NCBI GenBank assembly: GCA_035566435.1
Contig: DATMRF010000027.1
Location: 1 to 22,797 of the forward strand
DNA length: 22,797 nt
Direction of reading: 5' to 3'
Source: DATMRF01 sp035566435
GTDB taxonomy: Bacteria > Verrucomicrobiota > Verrucomicrobiia > Limisphaerales > UBA8199
Part shown: piece after piece, positions 19,499-22,797 of the stretch
How the letters are laid out: every line of letters begins with the position of its first letter
How positions within the stretch are numbered: position 1 is the stretch's first letter
Notes under the pieces: generated by a model
The model's input: only the letters and a program-made list of their open reading frames with translations
Told to the model about the DNA's origin: nothing
The model's database searches: none
Program-made: the position numbers and the translations under genes

Positions 19499-19843
19499 TC
19501 AGTTCGTGACGGCACTCGTTCCCGCCAACGCTTCGAGTTTCGCCAGAATCGCTTTCTTGCTGGCCAGACCCAGCGATGTGTCCCGGACCTCGCCATTTGC
19601 GAAATAGAGCAAGGTCGGAATTGCCTGAATGCCGTAGCGCTGGGCCAGGCCCTGGTTTTCATCCACGTTCACCTTAACGACTTTCGCGCGGCCAGCCTGT
19701 TCGCTCGCGATTTCCTCAAGCACAGGGCCCAGCATCTTGCACGGGCCGCACCAGGTGGCCCAAAAGTCCACCAGGACGGGCTGTGCCGACTTCAGAACTT
19801 CAGCTTCGAAGCTCGCTTCGTTAATATCAATTGTCGCTTTCAT
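19499..19843 (-). CDS. trxA: Thioredoxin
   Basis: A 114-residue cytoplasmic thiol-disulfide reductant. The redox site WCGPC lies at 31-35 (Cys32, Cys35), preceded by VLVDFWAT (23-30), and the cis-proline is Pro76 in AIPTLLYF, all as in classical TrxA. Asp26 and the KVNVDEN strand are also present. Size is that of single-domain thioredoxin, with no signal peptide. A GGGGAGAG stretch ends about seven bases upstream of ATG 19843, an excellent ribosome binding site. It supplies electrons to ribonucleotide reductase and other reductases and is normally recharged by thioredoxin reductase, which is not in the window. Confidence 0.97.
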   Translation of the reverse strand: MKATIDINEASFEAEVLKSAQPVLVDFWATWCGPCKMLGPVLEEIASEQAGRAKVVKVNVDENQGLAQRYGIQAIPTLLYFANGEVRDTSLGLASKKAILAKLEALAGTSAVTN

Positions 19844-19968
19844 TTTTCCACTCTCCCCAATTCAATTGTTTCAATTGTTCAATGTGTCAACCGCTATTCC
19901 GCCTGACCGTTCTAGCCCTTTTCACGTTTCACGCATCACGCTTCAACGCTCGAACGCCCCCCGCCCCC

Positions 19969-20304
19969 TCACTCCGCAAATGCCAGCGTGGCCTTTCGTA
20001 CGTCCCGTTGCCGCTCGGCCCATTGCCGCGCCGACTCGGCCTTTTCCCGGGCCAGAACCGGAAAAAGCAGGTGCGGATACGGCGTCTGCCAGGCCAACGC
20101 CTCGGCTTCATTGAGAGCGGACTGCAGCATTTGTCCTTGCTCCCTCTTGGGGCTTTCGAACTCGCGCATCACCGCCTCCTTAACGCTCTGAAGCTGGTGC
20201 AACAAGGAGCGGCATGCTTTCACGCATGCAGCGGTCACCGTCTTGGCCCGGGACTCGCGTCGCTGCGCGTTCGATTTAACCTGTACCTCATGGTTCGTGT
20301 TCAT
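19969..20304 (-). CDS. Small hypothetical protein, cytoplasmic
   Basis: A 111-residue, highly charged and probably helical protein with no signal peptide or membrane segment. Residues 15-60 are rich in Arg, Lys, Gln and Ala, and residues 85-105 (AREKAESARQWAERQRD) look like an amphipathic or coiled-coil helix. GGAGAC lies upstream of ATG 20304 at a suitable distance, supporting translation. A perfect palindrome GTTTAGTAAAC is 23 bases further up. The gene lies between trxA and the DUF1015 gene, all leftward, with gaps of 125 and 200 bases, so it is probably a separate unit. I do not recognise the family; it could be a lineage-restricted regulator-like or DNA-associated protein, but nothing proves that. 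Confidence 0.6.
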   Translation of the reverse strand: MNTNHEVQVKSNAQRRESRAKTVTAACVKACRSLLHQLQSVKEAVMREFESPKREQGQMLQSALNEAEALAWQTPYPHLLFPVLAREKAESARQWAERQRDVRKATLAFAE

Positions 20305-20326
20305 AATCTTGTCTCCATAGTTGACC

Positions 20327-20337
20327 GTTTAGTAAAC
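20327..20337. promoter_or_regulatory. Perfect palindrome, candidate operator
   Basis: GTTTAGTAAAC is a perfect 5+1+5 palindrome 23 bases upstream of the start of the small hypothetical gene (leftward), in an AT-richer patch in this GC-rich DNA. Its place between promoter region and start codon fits a repressor site. No matching regulator is in the window. Confidence 0.35.
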
Positions 20338-20504
20338 TTAACGTTCAAAAAACTCAGCGGCTCCGCCGAAATCGCGCCCAATAGCCGCCGTTCGCGCCTG
20401 CAATACCTGTCTTCGTTTGCTCAGGCCGCTCCTGAAAACCAGGTCAGCGATACGTCTCATACACCAACACCTTAGCATATCCGACCAAATAGTCAACAAA
20501 ATGT

Positions 20505-21722
20505 CTAAATAAGGTGACAAAACATGGCGTCGCGGAGCTTCGGTTCGAACCAGGTGCTCTTGGGCGGCATTATCCCGCCGGCATCCGCAATAGCGATGAG
20601 CTCCTCGATTCCCGTCGGAAACATCGAGAACGCGCACGCGTATTCGCCGCTGTTGACCAACTTTTCCAGCTCGGATGTGCCGCGAATTCCACCGACGAAA
20701 TTGACGCGCTTGCTGGTGCGTGGGTCATCGATGCCACAGAGCGGGTCGAGGACGTATTTTTGCAGCAGCGTGACGTCGAGCTTTTCGATGGGGTCGGTGG
20801 TGGCCGCGAAACGGGGCCGGAAATGCAGCGTGTGCCATTGGCCCGCGAGGTAGAGACCGAGTTCGTGTTTGCGCGACGGTTTGGCCAGACCAATGCCCGC
20901 CTGGATAATGAAAACGCCATCGAGCTTCTCGAGAAGCTGCGGCGCAGACAGGCCGTTGAGATCCTTCAACACGCGGTTGTAGGGCAGGATTTGAACCTGG
21001 TTGTGCGGGAAGATGACGCTCAGGAAAAACGCACTCTCTCCCGAACCTTTGCGCGCCTGGCAGACGCGGGCGGCGGCGGCGCTGCGATGGTGACCGTCCG
21101 CGATATAAAGCGCCGGGATGCGGTTGAATTCACCTTCGATGAGTTGAAGGTCGGCAGCCTTATCGACCACCCAGGCGGTGTGCCGGACTCCGTCCTTCGC
21201 CGTGAAATCGATGTCCGGCGCCTCCCCCGTTCGCCGGGTCACCAAATCATCCATCGTTTTGCTCGCGCGATACACAAGGAACACTGGGCCGGTTTGAGAA
21301 TTGAGCGCTTCGATATGTCGCACCCGGTCGTCCTCCTTGTCGGGCCGGGTCAATTCGTGCTTCTTGATAACGCCGCGGAGATACTCCTCGCAACTCGCAG
21401 CGGCCACCAGCCCGACCTGGCTGTGCGCTCCCATGACCTGTCGATAAAGATAAAAGCATGGCTGACCATCCTGCCGCAGCGCGCCTTCGTCGATGAGCCG
21501 CTGTAAATTCTTGTTGCCTTTGGCATAGACCTCCGGTGCATAAGGGTCCGTCCCGGCCGGCAGGTCGATCTCGGGTTTGCTGACGTGAAGGAAACTCAGC
21601 GGGTTGCCGGCAGCGGTCTCGCGCGCTTCCTCGGACGACATCACGTCGTAAGGCAGTTCACAAATTCGTGAAGCGAGCTCGGGCTTCGGGCGCAATGCGG
21701 CAAAAGGTCGAATGGTGGCCAT
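20505..21722 (-). CDS. DUF1015 family protein
   Basis: A 405-residue cytoplasmic protein. ATG 21722 is chosen because MATIRPFAALRPKPELASRICELPYDV-type starts are standard for the family; TTG 21755 would add eleven residues that do not fit. Conserved segments are LPYDVMSSEEAR (23-34), NPLSFLHVSKPEID (40-53), KHELTRPDKEDDRVRH (121-136) and the hallmark ADGHHRSAAAA (208-218). The charged, His-rich motifs suggest a phosphate- or nucleotide-binding enzyme, but the role of DUF1015 proteins is not settled to my knowledge. In many anaerobes the gene is near serine or phosphoglycerate metabolism genes; here it stands alone, divergent from rpmB. Length matches the family. Confidence 0.88.
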   Translation of the reverse strand: MATIRPFAALRPKPELASRICELPYDVMSSEEARETAAGNPLSFLHVSKPEIDLPAGTDPYAPEVYAKGNKNLQRLIDEGALRQDGQPCFYLYRQVMGAHSQVGLVAAASCEEYLRGVIKKHELTRPDKEDDRVRHIEALNSQTGPVFLVYRASKTMDDLVTRRTGEAPDIDFTAKDGVRHTAWVVDKAADLQLIEGEFNRIPALYIADGHHRSAAAARVCQARKGSGESAFFLSVIFPHNQVQILPYNRVLKDLNGLSAPQLLEKLDGVFIIQAGIGLAKPSRKHELGLYLAGQWHTLHFRPRFAATTDPIEKLDVTLLQKYVLDPLCGIDDPRTSKRVNFVGGIRGTSELEKLVNSGEYACAFSMFPTGIEELIAIADAGGIMPPKSTWFEPKLRDAMFCHLI

Positions 21723-21819
21723 GAGTGGGTCGGGAAGATACGCCGAGAGGATCAATTTGCAAACGGATTTGAGTCAGATAAAGCTTGCGTGAGCGGCCGT
21801 TAAGCGTATCTTCCGCCTC

Positions 21820-21831
21820 CTCAATATTGAG
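21820..21831. promoter_or_regulatory. Palindrome in the rpmB leader
   Basis: CTCAATATTGAG is a perfect 12-bp palindrome ending just before the ribosome binding site (ACAGGA) of rpmB. It could fold or bind a regulator of L28 synthesis. A weak promoter, TTGCGT (21785) with TATCTT (21807) 16 bases apart, lies upstream. Confidence 0.3.
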
Positions 21832-21842
21832 ACAGGATTCGT

Positions 21843-22112
21843 ATGGCAAGAATTTGTGAATTGACCGGCAAACGCCCGATGAAGGGCAGCATTATTTGGC
21901 GTAGTGGCAAATCGAAGAAGAGCGGCGGCATCGGCACGCATATCACGGCCATCACCAAGCGCCGGTTTTTTCCCAACCTCCAGCGCGTCAAAGCGCTGGT
22001 AAACGGCGAGGTGCGGTACGTGCGCGTATCGACCGCCGCGATCAAAAAGGGCTTGATCATCAAAGCGCCGAAGCGGACCTGGAAGAAGGCTGAGCCGGAG
22101 AAGAAGTCGTAA
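21843..22112 (+). CDS. rpmB: 50S ribosomal protein L28
   Basis: An 89-residue basic protein of the large ribosomal subunit. It opens MARICELTGKRPMKG, the L28 signature, followed by the family's TKRRFFPNLQRVKALVNGEVRYVRVSTAAIKKGLI (38-72). A Lys/Ser-rich insert (residues 21-35) and a Lys/Glu tail make it slightly longer than the 78-residue E. coli protein. ACAGGA eight bases before ATG 21843 is a good ribosome binding site. The usual partner gene rpmG (L33) is not next to it. The protein has the C-x-x-T start but no second Cys pair, so it is not a zinc-ribbon form. Confidence 0.96.
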   Translation: MARICELTGKRPMKGSIIWRSGKSKKSGGIGTHITAITKRRFFPNLQRVKALVNGEVRYVRVSTAAIKKGLIIKAPKRTWKKAEPEKKS

Positions 22113-22250
22113 GCAGGCGAAGACGTTTTAACGCTTCAACAACTCCTCGCACCGAGCCACCGGCTCCCCAGTCCACAATTCCGTTTCCAAGTCGGCAGAA
22201 TGATGACGGGAAGACCATTTTGCCGTGCGCCGGCGCATGACACAATCCTT

Positions 22251-22340
22251 GGAAACCTACGCCAGCCTTCCGTAGCCTTCCGTAGCCTTCCGTAGCCTTC
22301 CGCAACCTACCGCAACCTACCGCGACCTACCGTACGGTTA
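22251..22340. repeat. Decamer array A (CCTTC/CCTAC core)
   Basis: The core CCT(A/T)C starts at 22256, 22266, 22276, 22286, 22296, 22306, 22316 and 22326, exactly ten bases apart. Three identical units CGTAGCCTTC are followed by two CGCAACCTAC and one CGCGACCTAC, so the unit drifts along the array while the period holds. Ten is not a multiple of three, so a protein repeat is excluded. The array ends in the palindrome ACCGTACGGT (22329-22338). Confidence 0.9.
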
Positions 22341-22513
22341 CCGAACTGGGCAGATCAATTACGAGGACGAGGACGATTGCGACGGGGGTATACGGTTACC
22401 GCAGGCTGGATCGGTTACCATCGGTTACCATCGGTTACCATGGGTTACCACGGGTTACCGTGGGGTTACCATGGGTTACCGACCGGTTACCGAGCGGTTA
22501 CCCAAAGGTGACC
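22336..22513. repeat. Phased GGTTACC array B
   Basis: Eleven perfect GGTTACC heptamers start at 22336, 22394, 22413, 22423, 22433, 22443, 22453, 22464, 22474, 22485 and 22496, and one variant GGTGACC starts at 22507. In the dense run the steps are 10,10,10,10,11,10,11,11,11, a mean of about 10.4 bases. All copies are in the same orientation. The bases between heptamers vary, so it is the heptamer and its spacing that are kept. Confidence 0.93.
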
Positions 22514-22580
22514 GGACAGGGGCTAGCTGAGAACCGGTGAATTCCGGGCATGGCCACGAAACGGGAGGGGTGGGCTTTAT

Positions 22581-22650
22581 GTTTAATTTAGCTTAATTTA
22601 GCTTAATTTAGCTTAAAATACCTTAACTTGGCTTAAGCGGTTAAAGTTAA
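22581..22650. repeat. AT-rich decamer array C (GCTTAATTTA)
   Basis: TTAA starts at 22583, 22593, 22603, 22613, 22623 and 22633, exactly ten bases apart, mostly within the unit GCTTAATTTA, followed by two irregular TTAA at 22641 and 22647. This AT-rich block stands out against GC-rich surroundings and lies 68 bases beyond array B. Confidence 0.9.
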
Positions 22651-22797
22651 GTAATCGGAGAATGTCCCTGCGGCAGTTGAAATTGAGGTGGTTCTCAGAT
22701 TTCACCTAAGCGGCCTTTAGAGTTGGGGTTAGGGGCAGTTGGCGCAAGACCTTTTCCAAGTCATTTAATTGTTCACAGCCATTGAGGCGGCGGAAGT

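Larger units (their letters stand above)
22113..22797. other. Long gene-free region with phased decamer repeats
   Basis: These 685 bases to the window edge hold no gene on either strand. The only open frames arise from the repeats and lack start signals. The first 140 bases are ordinary sequence after rpmB. From 22251 to about 22656 there are three successive arrays of short repeats with 10-11 bp spacing, described separately. The last 140 bases show no clear feature and may lead to a gene beyond the edge. Confidence 0.7.

Noticed and set aside
20514..21506. 330-codon plus-strand frame opposite the DUF1015 gene
   Set aside because: It is a shadow of the DUF1015 gene, whose protein has clear family motifs; the plus-strand product shows none.
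22060..22305. 81-codon leftward frame after rpmB
   Set aside because: It overlaps rpmB and the decamer array, its N-terminal sequence is just repeat translation, and there is no ribosome binding site.
22251..22650. CRISPR array
   Set aside because: Repeat units are 7-10 bp without 25-40 base spacers and no cas gene is present, so the structure does not fit CRISPR.

Overview
The window looks like chromosomal DNA of a Verrucomicrobiota bacterium, probably of the Pedosphaera/Limisphaerales type. This is inferred from the high GC content, the very large secreted multidomain proteins ending in a DxNxNGxSDxWE calcium-binding segment plus a short beta-rich tail module, the AGSGGPT-type PPi-dependent phosphofructokinase, the DUF1015 protein and the many lone, non-operonic genes. 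No 16S or other decisive marker is present.

Left part (1-2,500). The left edge cuts a leftward transposase of which only the first 23 residues are visible. A 500-bp gene-free stretch follows; it carries a good sigma70-like promoter that drives a secreted protein of unknown function (583-1908). Two tightly packed leftward tRNA genes come next, Val(CAC) then Ser(CGA).

Centre-left (2,493-9,365). A leftward, exported phospholipase D/cardiolipin-synthase-like protein is divergent from a rightward pair: a pyrophosphate-dependent phosphofructokinase and the C-terminal half only of carbamoyl-phosphate synthase large subunit (a split carB). A leftward FGGY kinase of the rhamnulokinase type converges on carB. 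Its usual catalytic Asp is Glu.

Centre (9,689-18,216). A 1,742-residue secreted subtilisin-like protease with a duplicated two-domain module reads left. Reading right from the same intergenic region are an exported Ntn-hydrolase-like protein (C45/phospholipase-B-like) and an exported clan GH-A glycoside hydrolase. Together these suggest a cell that digests polymers outside the cytoplasm.

Right part (18,407-22,797). A UbiA-type membrane prenyltransferase resembling EboC and a leftward thioredoxin gene converge on a strong hairpin terminator. A small conserved-looking hypothetical protein, a DUF1015 protein (both leftward) and ribosomal protein L28 (rightward) follow.

The last 685 bases hold no gene. 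They contain the most unusual structure in the window: three successive families of about 10-bp repeats (CCT(A/T)C, then GGTTACC, then TTAA). Their spacing stays at 10-11 bp, close to the DNA helical repeat, and the first family passes into the second without losing register. This looks like a helically phased protein-binding or DNA-bending region of unknown purpose.
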